From Wocania ichthyoenteri Th78 (GTDB lineage: Bacteria > Bacteroidota > Bacteroidia > Flavobacteriales > Flavobacteriaceae), in assembly GCF_000789235.1 (NCBI RefSeq), contig NZ_KN525716.1, positions 2,208,347 to 2,272,346 of the forward strand: a stretch of DNA of 64,000 nt, given 5' to 3'. The notes beneath the pieces are model-generated. The model searched no databases. It saw only the letters and a list, made by a program, of their open reading frames with translations, and had not been told where the DNA came from. Numbering within the stretch: position 1 is the first letter of the stretch; the number at the start of each line of letters is the position of its first letter. Of this stretch, positions 7,924-18,600 are shown piece by piece. Made by a program: the position numbers and the translations under genes.

Positions 7924-8403
7924 ATGTCTAAATTTAAAAAGAAAAAAGATGGAGGATTACCTCCTGTTAACACAGCATCATTACCAGATATTGTATTCAT
8001 GTTATTATTCTTTTTTATGGTTGCTACCGTAATGAGAGAAGATACACTCTTTATACAAAACCAATTACCACTTGCAGATCAAGTTGAAAAGCTTGATAAA
8101 AAATATCCAGTTAGTTATATTTACATGGGTAAGCCAAGTGAAAACTATAAAAAATTTGGTACTGTTGCAAGAATTCAGCTTAATGATAAATTTGCTGATG
8201 TTTCTGAAGTTGGAAGATTTATTGAAGCTGAAAGGCTAGCTTTAAGAGAAGAGTTAATACCGTTTTTAACAGTATCTTTAAAAGTTGATAAAGAAGCTAA
8301 CATGGGAATTGTTGGAGATGTAAAACAAGAATTACGTAAAGTAAATGCATTAAAGATTAACTATACTACTGGTATTGGAGATGCGTTAAGCAACATAAAA
8401 TAA
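7924..8403 (+). CDS. exbD: ExbD/TolR-family biopolymer transport protein (second)
   Basis: 159 aa. Same plan as its neighbour: a basic N-terminus (MSKFKKKK), the helix DIVFMLLFFFMVATV with the essential Asp at 22, then a periplasmic domain ending in YTTGIGDALSN. The two ExbD copies differ strongly, so they are not a recent duplication and may form a hetero-dimer on the ExbB pentamer. A hairpin terminator follows at 8426. Confidence 0.9.
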   Translation: MSKFKKKKDGGLPPVNTASLPDIVFMLLFFFMVATVMREDTLFIQNQLPLADQVEKLDKKYPVSYIYMGKPSENYKKFGTVARIQLNDKFADVSEVGRFIEAERLALREELIPFLTVSLKVDKEANMGIVGDVKQELRKVNALKINYTTGIGDALSNIK

Positions 8404-8425
8404 AACAATCTTAATTTTATACTAT

Positions 8426-8463
8426 AAAAGCGTTTTGTTAATTCAAAGCGCTTTTATTTTTTA
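8426..8463 (+). terminator. Intrinsic terminator after the exb operon
   Basis: AAAAGCG (8426-8432) pairs with CGCTTTT (8449-8455), extended inward by TTTTG/CAAAG with one wobble, followed by a T-rich tract. Confidence 0.8.
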
Positions 8464-8521
8464 TTGTGAGTACAATTTTAATTATACTTGTATAGTTACT
8501 ATAAAACAGGCATTTGGATAA

Positions 8522-9214
8522 ATGAAAAATTTCTTTTTTATTTTACTTTTTATATTTGGCTCTTATTTGGGGTTTTCTCAAGAGACTCAAAGTAAAGCTG
8601 GAGATTCTCTTTATAAAGAAGATCAATTTTATGTAGGCATTACCTATAATTTATTAGGAAATATACCAAGTAACCTATCGCAAAGTGGATTTTCAACAGG
8701 CTTTCATTTAGGGTTTATTAAAGACATACCAATTAACAAAAGACGAAATTTAGCCATTGGTATAGGTGTTGGATATTCTGCAAATTCTTTTAATCAAAAT
8801 CTACTCGTTAATAAAGATAGTTTTGGGAATTTTGAATATAGTATTTTAAGTGATAGCGATACGTATTCTAAAAACAAGTTTTCGATGCATTTGGTTGAGT
8901 TGCCCATTGAATTTAGATGGCGAACATCTACCGCAACCGATTACGCTTTTTGGCGTATTTATACAGGTTTTAAGCTTGGATATGTATTTACAAATACAAC
9001 TAAACATGTTGGAGATTTGGGGGCTTTAAAATATAACAATGTTAACGAATTTAATAATTTTCAATATGGATTAACTCTAAGTGTTGGTTATAACACTTGG
9101 AATCTTCATTTGTATTATGCTTTAAGCTCTATATTTTCTAATGACGCTAAACTAAACGGCGATAAAATAGAGATGAACGTTATTAAAGTAGGTTTGATGT
9201 TTTATATCTTATAA
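8522..9214 (+). CDS. Outer-membrane beta-barrel protein, PorT-like
   Basis: 230 aa. A Sec signal peptide (MKNFFFILLFIFGSYLGFSQ, cleavage after Gln20) precedes alternating amphipathic strands (for example FSTGFHLGFIKDI, LAIGIGVGYSAN, LPIEFRWRTS, YTGFKLGYVF, YGLTLSVGYN) ending with VIKVGLMFYIL, typical of an eight-stranded barrel. PorT of the type IX secretion system and many porin-like proteins share this fold, so calling it PorT itself would be too strong. It stands alone between the exb operon and a convergent membrane-protein gene. Confidence 0.7.
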   Translation: MKNFFFILLFIFGSYLGFSQETQSKAGDSLYKEDQFYVGITYNLLGNIPSNLSQSGFSTGFHLGFIKDIPINKRRNLAIGIGVGYSANSFNQNLLVNKDSFGNFEYSILSDSDTYSKNKFSMHLVELPIEFRWRTSTATDYAFWRIYTGFKLGYVFTNTTKHVGDLGALKYNNVNEFNNFQYGLTLSVGYNTWNLHLYYALSSIFSNDAKLNGDKIEMNVIKVGLMFYIL

Positions 9215-9249
9215 ATAATTTTTTCATTACTCTACAGTAAAAGAAGTAT

Positions 9250-9858
9250 TTAGAGCCAATAGTTCACTAAAATTAATTGCGGAAACATACCTACAAAAAA
9301 ACCAATAATTAATTCTTTATAAGTGTGAGCATTTAAGTGTAATCTTGAAGTTGCAACTGCTCCAGTAATGATTGACATTAAAGCTAATGTGCCATTTATA
9401 TTTATGTTAAAATGAATACTTAAAGCTATAAAAAACATAAACACCCCAGATACAGAAATCATATGTATACTTGATTTGAATTTAAAAATTGCTAAAATTA
9501 AACAAGCTAATGTTGAAATTAATATACCTACAAAAAAGAAGTATAGCTCAATAACTTGACTTGGAGTAATTATACGCTGTAATACTAAAATAATAACGAT
9601 ACAATTGAGTAAAAGCGGAAAAATACGCTCTCTTGTACTTTCTAAATAAATAGATTTTACTTTGCCCAAAGTTTTTAATAAAAAGAATAATAATATGGGT
9701 AAAATAACGGTTAAAATAAAGAGTGAAATTAATTTAGCTTGAATAACTTCATTAGGAATAAATCTAGGCGATTTTGCAAAGTAAAACGCAACACCAAACA
9801 AAGGCATTAATAAAGGATGGAAAATAAACGAGATACTTTTTAAAATACGATCTATCAT
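9250..9858 (-). CDS. Multi-pass membrane protein
   Basis: 202 aa, about six membrane helices, no signal peptide. The segment SRLHLNAHTYKELIIGFFVG near the C-terminus resembles the last conserved motif of PAP2-type phosphatases (SR..., H, then G), but the earlier PAP2 motifs are not evident, so activity is doubtful. It overlaps the 3' end of rpoN by 4 bp and is probably co-transcribed with it. Confidence 0.7.
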   Translation of the reverse strand: MIDRILKSISFIFHPLLMPLFGVAFYFAKSPRFIPNEVIQAKLISLFILTVILPILLFFLLKTLGKVKSIYLESTRERIFPLLLNCIVIILVLQRIITPSQVIELYFFFVGILISTLACLILAIFKFKSSIHMISVSGVFMFFIALSIHFNININGTLALMSIITGAVATSRLHLNAHTYKELIIGFFVGMFPQLILVNYWL

Positions 9859-11315
9859 ATTTTTTTACGTAATCGTGCTACTGGAATATCTAATTGTTCT
9901 CTATATTTTGCAACAGTCCGTCGTGCTATAGGGTAGCCTTTTTCTTTTAAGATTGAAGCTAAAGCTTCGTCTGTTAATGGTTTACGTTTGTCTTCTTCTT
10001 CAATAACAGTTTCTAAAATTTTCTTTATTTCTCTTGTTGAAACATCTTCACCTTGATCGTTCTTCATCGATTCAGAAAAGAACTCTTTTATCAATTTAGT
10101 ACCATAAGGTGTATCAACATATTTACTATTAGCTACTCTTGACACTGTAGATACATCCATAGAAATTTCATCTGCTATATCTTTTAAAATCATCGGTTTT
10201 AAGTTACGCTCATCACCAGTTAAAAAATATTCGCTTTGATAATGCATTATAGCACTCATCGTTACAAATAATGTTTGTTGGCGTTGTTTAATAGCCTCAA
10301 TAAACCATTTTGCAGCATCTAGTTTTTGCTTAATAAAAATAACAGCATCTTTTTGAGAACTCGATTTTTCTTTACTGTCTTTATAACCTTTAAGCATATT
10401 GTTATACTCTCTGGATACATGAAGTTCTGGAGCATTTCTGCCATTAAGTGTTAATTCTAATTCCCCATCAACAATTTTAATAGCAAAATCAGGAACTACA
10501 TGCTCAACAATTCTATTGTTTCCAGCATAAGAGCCACCTGGTTTTGGGTTTAAATGTTCAATTTCTGAAATTGCATCTTTTAATTGAGCTTCAGAAATAT
10601 CAAATTTTTGAATTAACTTTTGATAATGCTTTTTAGTAAACTGATCAAAGGCATTATCAATTATATTTATCGCTAATTCACAATCTGGTGTTTTTTCTTT
10701 TCGATGCAACTGAATACTTAAACACTCTTGCAAACTTCTGGCACCTACGCCTGCTGGGTCTAATTGATGCACAATACGCAAAACGGATGCTACTTTTTCT
10801 TCATCGGTGTATACGTTTTGCGTAAATGCTAAATCGTCTGTAATATCTGATAGCGAACGCCGTATATAACCACTTTCGTCTACACTTCCTACTAAAAACT
10901 CTGCAATGTCACGTTCTTCGTCAGATAGTCTATACGTGTTTAATTGATTAATTAAATGCTGTGTGAATGATGTTCCTGCAGCATACGGCATTGTTTTTTC
11001 TTCATCATCGCTACTGTAATTATTTACTTGTGTACGGTAATCTGGAATTTCATCATCACTTAAATACTCATCAACATTTATATCTTCGGTATTTATAGTT
11101 TCATTATCATTAAAATCGTCTGTAGAATTATCTAAATCAGAATCGTAATCGCTGTCATGTTCTTCTTTACCACCTTCAAGCGCAGGGTTTTCTTCAAGTT
11201 CTTGCTTTAAGCGTTGCTCGAAAGCTTGTGTAGGCAACTGTATCAATTTCATTAATTGAATTTGTTGCGGCGACAACTTTTGCGATAATTTGAATTGTAA
11301 ATATTGTTTAAGCAT
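9855..11315 (-). CDS. rpoN: RNA polymerase sigma-54 factor
   Basis: 486 aa. Region I (1-50) is Gln/Leu-rich (LKQYLQFKLSQKLSPQQIQL) and interacts with enhancer-binding ATPases. An acidic region II follows (about 50-100, many Asp/Glu). The core-binding and HTH regions come next, and the RpoN box ARRTVAKYRE near 463-472 reads the -24 element. It directs transcription of sigma-54 promoters. No enhancer-binding protein is encoded nearby. Overlaps the downstream membrane gene by 4 bp. Confidence 0.96.
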   Translation of the reverse strand: MLKQYLQFKLSQKLSPQQIQLMKLIQLPTQAFEQRLKQELEENPALEGGKEEHDSDYDSDLDNSTDDFNDNETINTEDINVDEYLSDDEIPDYRTQVNNYSSDDEEKTMPYAAGTSFTQHLINQLNTYRLSDEERDIAEFLVGSVDESGYIRRSLSDITDDLAFTQNVYTDEEKVASVLRIVHQLDPAGVGARSLQECLSIQLHRKEKTPDCELAINIIDNAFDQFTKKHYQKLIQKFDISEAQLKDAISEIEHLNPKPGGSYAGNNRIVEHVVPDFAIKIVDGELELTLNGRNAPELHVSREYNNMLKGYKDSKEKSSSQKDAVIFIKQKLDAAKWFIEAIKQRQQTLFVTMSAIMHYQSEYFLTGDERNLKPMILKDIADEISMDVSTVSRVANSKYVDTPYGTKLIKEFFSESMKNDQGEDVSTREIKKILETVIEEEDKRKPLTDEALASILKEKGYPIARRTVAKYREQLDIPVARLRKKI

Positions 11316-11396
11316 ATTACGATTTGGTTTAAGATAAAAGTAAAAAAAACTTTTATCTCTTAGTTACCAACTAACAATTCTTTTTAAATTGATTTA

Positions 11397-12830
11397 TTAA
11401 AATTCTGCATTTTGTGGTGTTCTTGGAAACGGAATGACGTCTCTAATATTACTCATTCCTGTGGCGAACATAACTAAACGCTCGAAGCCTAAGCCAAAAC
11501 CAGAATGTACTGCTGTACCATATTTTCTTAAATCGAGGTACCACCATAATTCTTCTTCATCAATATTAAGGGCTTTCATTTTTTCTTTTAAAATGTCTAA
11601 ACGCTCTTCACGCTGAGCGCCACCAACAATTTCTCCAATGCCCGGGAATAGAATATCCATAGCACGCACGGTTTTCCCATCTTCATTTAAGCGCATGTAA
11701 AAGGCTTTTATATTTGCTGGGTAATCAAACAAAATTACAGGGCATTTAAAATGCTTTTCTACTAGAAAACGCTCATGTTCACTTTGTAAATCTGCACCCC
11801 ATTCGTTAATGATATATTTAAATTTCTTTTTCTTATTTGGTTTACTGTTTCGTAAAATATCAATGGCTTCGGTGTAGCTTACACGTTTAAAATTATTTTC
11901 GGTAACAAATTTTAATTTTTCTATTAAAGTCATGTCACTACGTTCGGCTTGTGGTTTTGTTTTTTCTTCGTCAAATAAACGTTTGTCTAAAAATTCTAAA
12001 TCTTCACGATTATTTTCTAAAACATAGCTTATTACAGATTTCATGAAATCTTCGGCTAAATCCATATTACCTGCTAAATCCATAAAAGCTACCTCTGGTT
12101 CAATCATCCAGAATTCAGCTAAATGGCGTGATGTATTTGAGTTTTCAGCCCGAAATGTTGGCCCAAAGGTATATACTTTGCCTAAAGACATGGCATAAGT
12201 TTCTGCTTCTAATTGTCCAGAAACCGTTAAGTTGGTTTCTTTTCCGAAGAAATCTTCTTTATAGTCAACTTCACCTTCATCATTTAATGGCGGGTTTTTA
12301 GCATCTAAATTGGTAACTCGAAACATTTCGCCAGCACCTTCGGCATCACTACCAGTAAGAATTGGTGCGTGCATATAGTAAAACCCGTTTTCATTAAAAT
12401 ATTTATGAATAGCAAACGATAGTGAAGAGCGTAATCGCATAACGGCACTAAAGGTATTGGTTCGTGTACGTAAATGCGCATTCTCTCTTAAAAACTCAAA
12501 CGAGTGTTTTTTGGGTTGAATTGGAAAAGTTTCTGGATCAGAATCTCCTAAAACTTCAATAGAGGTTACGTTAATTTCAACGTTTTGTCCCTTACCTTGG
12601 CTTTCTACTAACTCACCTTTTATATGAAGTGCAGCGCCTGTAGTAATGCGTTTTAAAATGGATTCAGATGTGTTTTCAAAGTCTACCACACATTGTATAT
12701 TATTTAAAGTAGAACCATCATTTAAAGCTATAAAACGGTTAGCTCTAAACGTTCTAACCCAACCTTTAACTTCTACTTCTGGCAAGGTAATATCTTGTGA
12801 TAATAATTCTGAAACGGTACGTAATTGCAT
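11397..12830 (-). CDS. asnS: Asparaginyl-tRNA synthetase
   Basis: 477 aa, class IIb. An N-terminal OB-fold anticodon-binding domain (about 15-105) is followed by the catalytic domain, with FYMHAPILTGSDAEGAGEMF, FRAENSNTSRHLAEFWMIEPE and the C-terminal motif 3 GFGLGFERLVMFATG plus IRDVIPFPRTP. These are the Asn/Asp class signatures, and the AsnRS-type residues in the second motif favour Asn. It charges tRNA-Asn directly. It is followed by the exporter gene 40 bp upstream on the same strand. Confidence 0.96.
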   Translation of the reverse strand: MQLRTVSELLSQDITLPEVEVKGWVRTFRANRFIALNDGSTLNNIQCVVDFENTSESILKRITTGAALHIKGELVESQGKGQNVEINVTSIEVLGDSDPETFPIQPKKHSFEFLRENAHLRTRTNTFSAVMRLRSSLSFAIHKYFNENGFYYMHAPILTGSDAEGAGEMFRVTNLDAKNPPLNDEGEVDYKEDFFGKETNLTVSGQLEAETYAMSLGKVYTFGPTFRAENSNTSRHLAEFWMIEPEVAFMDLAGNMDLAEDFMKSVISYVLENNREDLEFLDKRLFDEEKTKPQAERSDMTLIEKLKFVTENNFKRVSYTEAIDILRNSKPNKKKKFKYIINEWGADLQSEHERFLVEKHFKCPVILFDYPANIKAFYMRLNEDGKTVRAMDILFPGIGEIVGGAQREERLDILKEKMKALNIDEEELWWYLDLRKYGTAVHSGFGLGFERLVMFATGMSNIRDVIPFPRTPQNAEF

Positions 12831-12870
12831 GTGTATTAAATTTTAAAGTGCAAAGATAATTTTTTATCTC

Positions 12871-15270
12871 TTATTCATTAGTGTTTTCGTCATCATCTCC
12901 TTCAGGTATAATATTTATTGAAGGCTCTTTTAATACTTCTTTGTTAGCAATACTGCGTTCTAAAGACAGTAATAACGATGGCAATAATAAGAGGTTTGAA
13001 AGCATTGCGAAAAGTAAAGTCGCCGAAACCAATGCGCCTAAAGCGACAGTTCCTCCAAAACTTGAAATGGTAAACACAGAAAAACCAAAGAATAAAACGA
13101 TGGATGTATAAAACATACTTACACCAGTTTCGCGTAAAGCGGCATAAACAGATTTTTTAATTTTCCAATGATTTGCAAGTAACTCCTGTCTGTATTTTGC
13201 TAAAAAGTGAATGGTGTCATCTACCGATATTCCAAAAGCAATGCTAAACACTAATATGGTTGAAGGTTTTATGGGTACACCCAAATACCCCATTAAGCCT
13301 GCTGTTACTAATAGTGGCAGTAGATTTGGTATGAGTGATACAATAATCATTCTTCCAGATCTAAACATATAAGCCATAAATAATGAAATAAGAAAAATGG
13401 CTAATGATAATGAAATAGCTAAGTTTTTTACTAAATATTTTGTGCCTTTTTGAAACACCAATGCTTTACCAGTCATGGTTACGTTGTACCTTTCTTTAGG
13501 GAAAACTTTATCTATTTTATTTTGAAGATTTTCTTCAATACGTTCCATTTTATCGGTGCCAATATCTTTCATAAAGGTTGTAATACGAGCATATTGCCCC
13601 GTGCTATCTACAAAGTTTTTAAGCAAATCGACATGTGATGTTGAATTTTTTGCATACGATAAAATAAAACTATTTTCTTGAGATGTTGGTAATTGATAAT
13701 GTTTTGGATTGCCATTATAGTAAGCTTGTTTTGAGTATTTTACAAGACCAACTACCGAAATGGGTTTTGATAATTCGGGTGTTTCAATAATTAAATCTTC
13801 TAGCTCGCTCATGCGCTTTAAAGTAGATAGTTTCATAACACCTTTTTTGCGTTTGGTGTCAACCATAATTTCTAAAGGCATAATACCATTAAATTCATTT
13901 TCAAAAAACCGAATATCGTTTACAAACTCTGAGTTTTGTGGCATATCTTCAATTAAACTACCAGAAATTTTAATTTGATAAATGCCAATTATACTAGCTA
14001 TTAGTAAAACGACCGATGTCGCATAAATAGCAATACGTTTTTGCTTTACCATGCGTTCCATCCAGTCTACAAAACCACCAATCCAACGCTTATTTAAGTG
14101 CTCTAAATGACGGTCTTTTGGGTAGGGTAAAAAGGTGTAAATAATAGGGATTATAAGTAAGCACAAAATAAAAATGGCTAAAATGCTTAAGGAAGCCACA
14201 ATACCGAACTCTTTTAAAAGCTTGCTTTCTGTTAAAATAAATGTTGCAAACCCAGAGGCTGTAGTAACGTTTGTCATTAACGTAGCGTTTCCAATTTTGG
14301 TAATAACACGTTGCAACGATTTAACTTTATTGCCATGCAGTTTTACTTCGTGCTGGTATTTGTTAATTAAAAAGATGCAGTTTGGTATACCAATAACTAT
14401 TATTAAAGGCGGAATTAAAGCTGTTAAAACTGTGATTTCGTAATTTAATAAACCAAGAATACCCAAAGTCCACATAACACCAATACAAACTACAATAAGT
14501 GAAATAAAAGTGGCTCTAAACGATCTGAAAAATAAAAAGAATATTAGCGATGTTACTAATAACGCAGCACCGATAAACTTGCTAATTTCGTCAACTATAA
14601 GTTGAGCGTTAAGGGTTCTAATATAAGGCATTCCAGACACTCTAACATCTAAATTGTTGGTAGTTTCAAAGGCTTCAATAGTTGGGTTTAAAACATTAAT
14701 AACAAAATCCTTTCTTGCTGAAGTGTTAACAATATCTTTTTTTAAGTAGATTGCAGTTCTAATCGTTTTACTTTCTTTATTAAACAGGAAATTATCATAA
14801 AACGGATACTTGTTAAAAAGCTCATCTTGAAGTATTTCTATTTGTTTTAAAGATGAAACAGAGTCTTTTATGAAAGGTTCAAGAATGAATTTTTCATTAG
14901 TATTATCTTTAACAAGCTTTTGTAAATCTTTAATAGAAACAACTGTTTCTACACCTTCAGATTGCTTAAAATTTTCTGAAAGCTTATTCCAAGCATTTAA
15001 TTTTTCAACTGTAAAAAAGGAAGAGTCTTTAACACCAAGAATAATTAAATTCCCTTCTTCTCCAAAGGTTTTTAAAAAATCATTATAAACAACATTAACT
15101 TCATGGTTGTCTGGTAATAAATTAGCTTCGGTATGCGAAAAGCGCATATTTTTCCACTGAAAGCTAAAAAGTATAGTAGTAGCAATTATAACAACAAGAA
15201 TAGCAATTTTATTGCGTAAAATAAGCCTTGCAGTTAGATCCCAAAAATTTGCTGTAAATAGTTTAAACAT
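12871..15270 (-). CDS. RND-superfamily (MMPL-like) transporter
   Basis: 799 aa. Two repeats, each with one N-terminal helix, a large periplasmic loop and a five-helix bundle. The first bundle lies around 225-385 (ISKFIGAALLVTSLIFFLFF, then TLMTNVTTASGFATFILTES) and the second around 620-775 (KPSTILVFSIAFGISVDDTIHF, a conserved acidic pair for proton coupling). The C-terminus is acidic (EGDDDENTNE). The topology fits proton-driven exporters of hydrophobic compounds. Substrate is unknown; no membrane-fusion or TolC gene is adjacent. Confidence 0.85.
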   Translation of the reverse strand: MFKLFTANFWDLTARLILRNKIAILVVIIATTILFSFQWKNMRFSHTEANLLPDNHEVNVVYNDFLKTFGEEGNLIILGVKDSSFFTVEKLNAWNKLSENFKQSEGVETVVSIKDLQKLVKDNTNEKFILEPFIKDSVSSLKQIEILQDELFNKYPFYDNFLFNKESKTIRTAIYLKKDIVNTSARKDFVINVLNPTIEAFETTNNLDVRVSGMPYIRTLNAQLIVDEISKFIGAALLVTSLIFFLFFRSFRATFISLIVVCIGVMWTLGILGLLNYEITVLTALIPPLIIVIGIPNCIFLINKYQHEVKLHGNKVKSLQRVITKIGNATLMTNVTTASGFATFILTESKLLKEFGIVASLSILAIFILCLLIIPIIYTFLPYPKDRHLEHLNKRWIGGFVDWMERMVKQKRIAIYATSVVLLIASIIGIYQIKISGSLIEDMPQNSEFVNDIRFFENEFNGIMPLEIMVDTKRKKGVMKLSTLKRMSELEDLIIETPELSKPISVVGLVKYSKQAYYNGNPKHYQLPTSQENSFILSYAKNSTSHVDLLKNFVDSTGQYARITTFMKDIGTDKMERIEENLQNKIDKVFPKERYNVTMTGKALVFQKGTKYLVKNLAISLSLAIFLISLFMAYMFRSGRMIIVSLIPNLLPLLVTAGLMGYLGVPIKPSTILVFSIAFGISVDDTIHFLAKYRQELLANHWKIKKSVYAALRETGVSMFYTSIVLFFGFSVFTISSFGGTVALGALVSATLLFAMLSNLLLLPSLLLSLERSIANKEVLKEPSINIIPEGDDDENTNE

Positions 15271-15609
15271 ACTATGTTTTAAAGATGCGCAAAGGTAGAA
15301 AAAACCAATATATAACTAGCTTTAATTGGCCTATAATGTTATGTTAAAGGTAAATTTTAAGTTTATAGTTATTGTGAATACTATAAATCTTGCATCTTGA
15401 ATAAAACCAAGTTAAAAACATGTCATTTCTTATACAAAATATTTTTGAAATATCAGTAAGCCTTTACCTTACATTAAGTAAGCTAAATTAGATTTTAACC
15501 TTATTATTAATAATCTTTTTGCTTACCAATAGTAAGGTTTTAGCTTACTCCAAATCCAAAACGTCTTTCTAATTTTATAAGCACATTACAAACCATAAAT
15601 AATGTTCTT
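15271..15609 (+). promoter_or_regulatory. Upstream region of the RHS pair with a cluster of GTAAGC motifs
   Basis: 339 bp without a gene, between divergent transcription units. It contains AGTAAGC at 15455-15461 and 15477-15483, GCTTAC at 15521-15526, AGTAAGG at 15531-15537 and GCTTACT at 15543-15549. The last is 60 bp before the ATG of the YD-repeat gene. A TAGCTTACTC match recurs at 25684 upstream of a broken lipoprotein gene. I infer operator sites; no standard TAnnTTTG promoter was obvious. Confidence 0.5.
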
Positions 15610-18600
15610 ATGAATACACGATTTTTAACCCTTACGATTCTTTTGTTAATATCAAGAAGCTTGTTTTCACAAAATTTGCCAAATATTATTCCTCCCAGTC
15701 CTGAAGCATCATCATTGTCAAAATTTGTAGAAGTTCCTGTATCTAATTATACTGGCTTGCCAAATATTAGTGTTCCATTTTATACAATTGATTTAGATGG
15801 CTTAAAAATACCTGTTAGCCTTTCTTATCATGCTAGAGGGATTCGAGTTGAAGAATTAGCTCCAAGAGTAGGAATAGGCTGGGCTTTAAATTATGGTGGC
15901 ATTATTTCAAGACAAACTAGAGGTAAATTAGATGACAAGAACACAAGTAGCAGTAAAGGTTATTTAACCCAAAACTATTATGACACTTTTGAAAACAATG
16001 AATCCATTAGAGCAAGTGTGTATAATGATGATATCAATAATAAAGCTGATTTAGTTCCTGATCAATTCATGTTTAATTTTTTAGGATATTCAGGGAAGTT
16101 TATTTTTGACCAAAAAACAAAGCTGCCTTTATTACAAGATTATGCAGACTTTAAGATTGAACCTATCTATACTAATCCAATAAATTATATTGGAATTAAG
16201 GCTTGGGTAATTACTAATGAAAGCGGATTTAAATTTTATTTTGGTCAATACAATACTTCTACCATTATTGCTAATTATGACGATACAGAGGCTTCCTATG
16301 CATACACTACTAATGGATTACAAGATTTTGGAAACCCTTCTTCTTCGATTGATTACAATAGCTGGCAATTAGTTGCGATTATAAGCCCTAAGGGTAATAA
16401 AGTAGAATTTGATTACGAATTAGAAAGTACAGTTTATCATAAACGTTCTTATGATAAAAAAGAAACAGACGGAAGCTATTCATCTTATTTTTCAAGAATT
16501 CGATCAAAAGAATATAAAATAAAAGAAATTACATTCAATAAAGGCAGCGTTGAATTTATAAAAGACAGTGTAGAGAGACAAGATGTAAACTATGGTTATA
16601 GCTTAAAAGAAATTATAGTAAAAGATTTAAATGCAACTTCTACGATAAAATATAAACTTAATTATAGTTACACTTATGATAATAACCCAAGTAATATAAA
16701 CCCATTTTTACTAAGTTATGACCCTAAGGCAAAAAAACGATTATTCTTAGATAATATAGAAAAAACAGGAACTTTAGGTTCTATTCACCCTTATTATAGC
16801 TTTGAATATATTGATAAACAAGAGTTACCAAATAGGTTTTCTAATTCACAAGACATATGGGGCTTTTATAACGGCAAAGCTAATGGTGAGTTTTTAACAT
16901 TCTTTAATTATGGAGCTAATATTATAGATCGTACGGTAGATACTATTTTGGCTCAAAAAGGGCTTTTAAATAAAGTTGTACTTCCTACAGGTGGAACAAC
17001 TGAATTTGAATTTGAAGCTAATAAAGCTAAAGTACCCACCTATTTTAAAGATTTGTTTTTTAAAGGGATTAACCCAACTACAGCAAAAACAGCAGGCATT
17101 ATAAAAGATTTTCCTTTTTATGTGGGCAATAAGCGATATGAAACACTATTCACAATTGAGAATGATGTATTTGGATATTTAAAAACAGTAGTACAGTTTA
17201 TGGGTGATTTTGGAACCTGTAGTACAACGCAACCATTATCTAGTTGTAAATATAGAGTAACTATACAAGGTGTAGGAGCTAGCTATTATGTTCAGATTTT
17301 TATGGGAGTCCATAATAACATTATTGCACCTCCACCTGGTAATTATAAAATTGTTGTTGAACAATTGTCAGGAGTAGACGATCCCAGTGACTTTGAAAAT
17401 GGATTTGCAGTTAACCTATCATGGAAAGAATCTTTAGATGAGACTGAGGCCATATATAGCGGAGGTAATAGAATAAAGAAAACTATTTTAAATAGTAATG
17501 AAAATGGTATAATAGAAAAATCATATGAATATTTAACAAATTTAAATGAACATAGTGGATTACTTTTTTCTTTACCTAGCTATTATTTTATAAAAGATAT
17601 AGTTAATGGAGCACCAGTTTTAGATGCTTATGGAGCCCGACCAGGAAGCCCTCTTTCTTATGAACAAGGAAACCATGCAGGCTACAGTCATGTTACTGAA
17701 TATATTAATGGTAGTACTATGGGTGATGGAGGAAAAAATGAATATAGCTTTACAGCTATACCAGATACAGGATATTTTTATGAATTTCCCTATACTATTC
17801 CTATGGACAATGAATGGATGAGAGGTAAACTGCTATCTTCAAAGGTATATAAGAAAACGACAGGAGGATATGAACTTTTGAATAAAGTTGAAAACATATA
17901 CAAATATGCAAATAACCTTGGATATTTTTACATAACAAATCCATTATTACCTCCACAGGCAACAAATATGTACTACAAAAAGGATGATTTTCAATTTCAT
18001 ATTCCATTGATTATTTTTAAACTTAATGAATCTAATCCAGCTGACACTAATCATAACGACTATAAGATTTATAACCTGTCAGGTGGTACACAACATTTAT
18101 ATTCTAATAAAACAACATCATATTACAATACAATACCTGTAGTAACAGAGACTAAGTACTACTATGATTATATAAATCACAATCAACTAAACCAATCCAA
18201 CTCGACCACCAGTGATGGTAAGTCCATTGTGTCAAAAACCATTTACCCAGATGATATAAAAACAGCTACAACACTGCAAGATGATAGTATTATTAGCGGA
18301 GGTGCATTAAGTACAACAGCTTTTAATGCAGCTTACAAGATGAAAGAAGGTAATTTACATCAAATAGCAACACCTATTCAAATAGAAACTGTTGTAAAGG
18401 ATGGTGCCACCATATTATCTCAAACGATACAACGTACTAACTTTTCAGAACCTCATACAAGTATAATTGAACCAAAAGACATCCAATTCTTAAAAGGGAC
18501 TTATAATGCCAATACAAATCCTTTAGAAAACCGTATTGAATATCTTGATTACTACGCTAACGGTAATATAAAAGAAGTTTCAAAATCAAACGGCACACAT

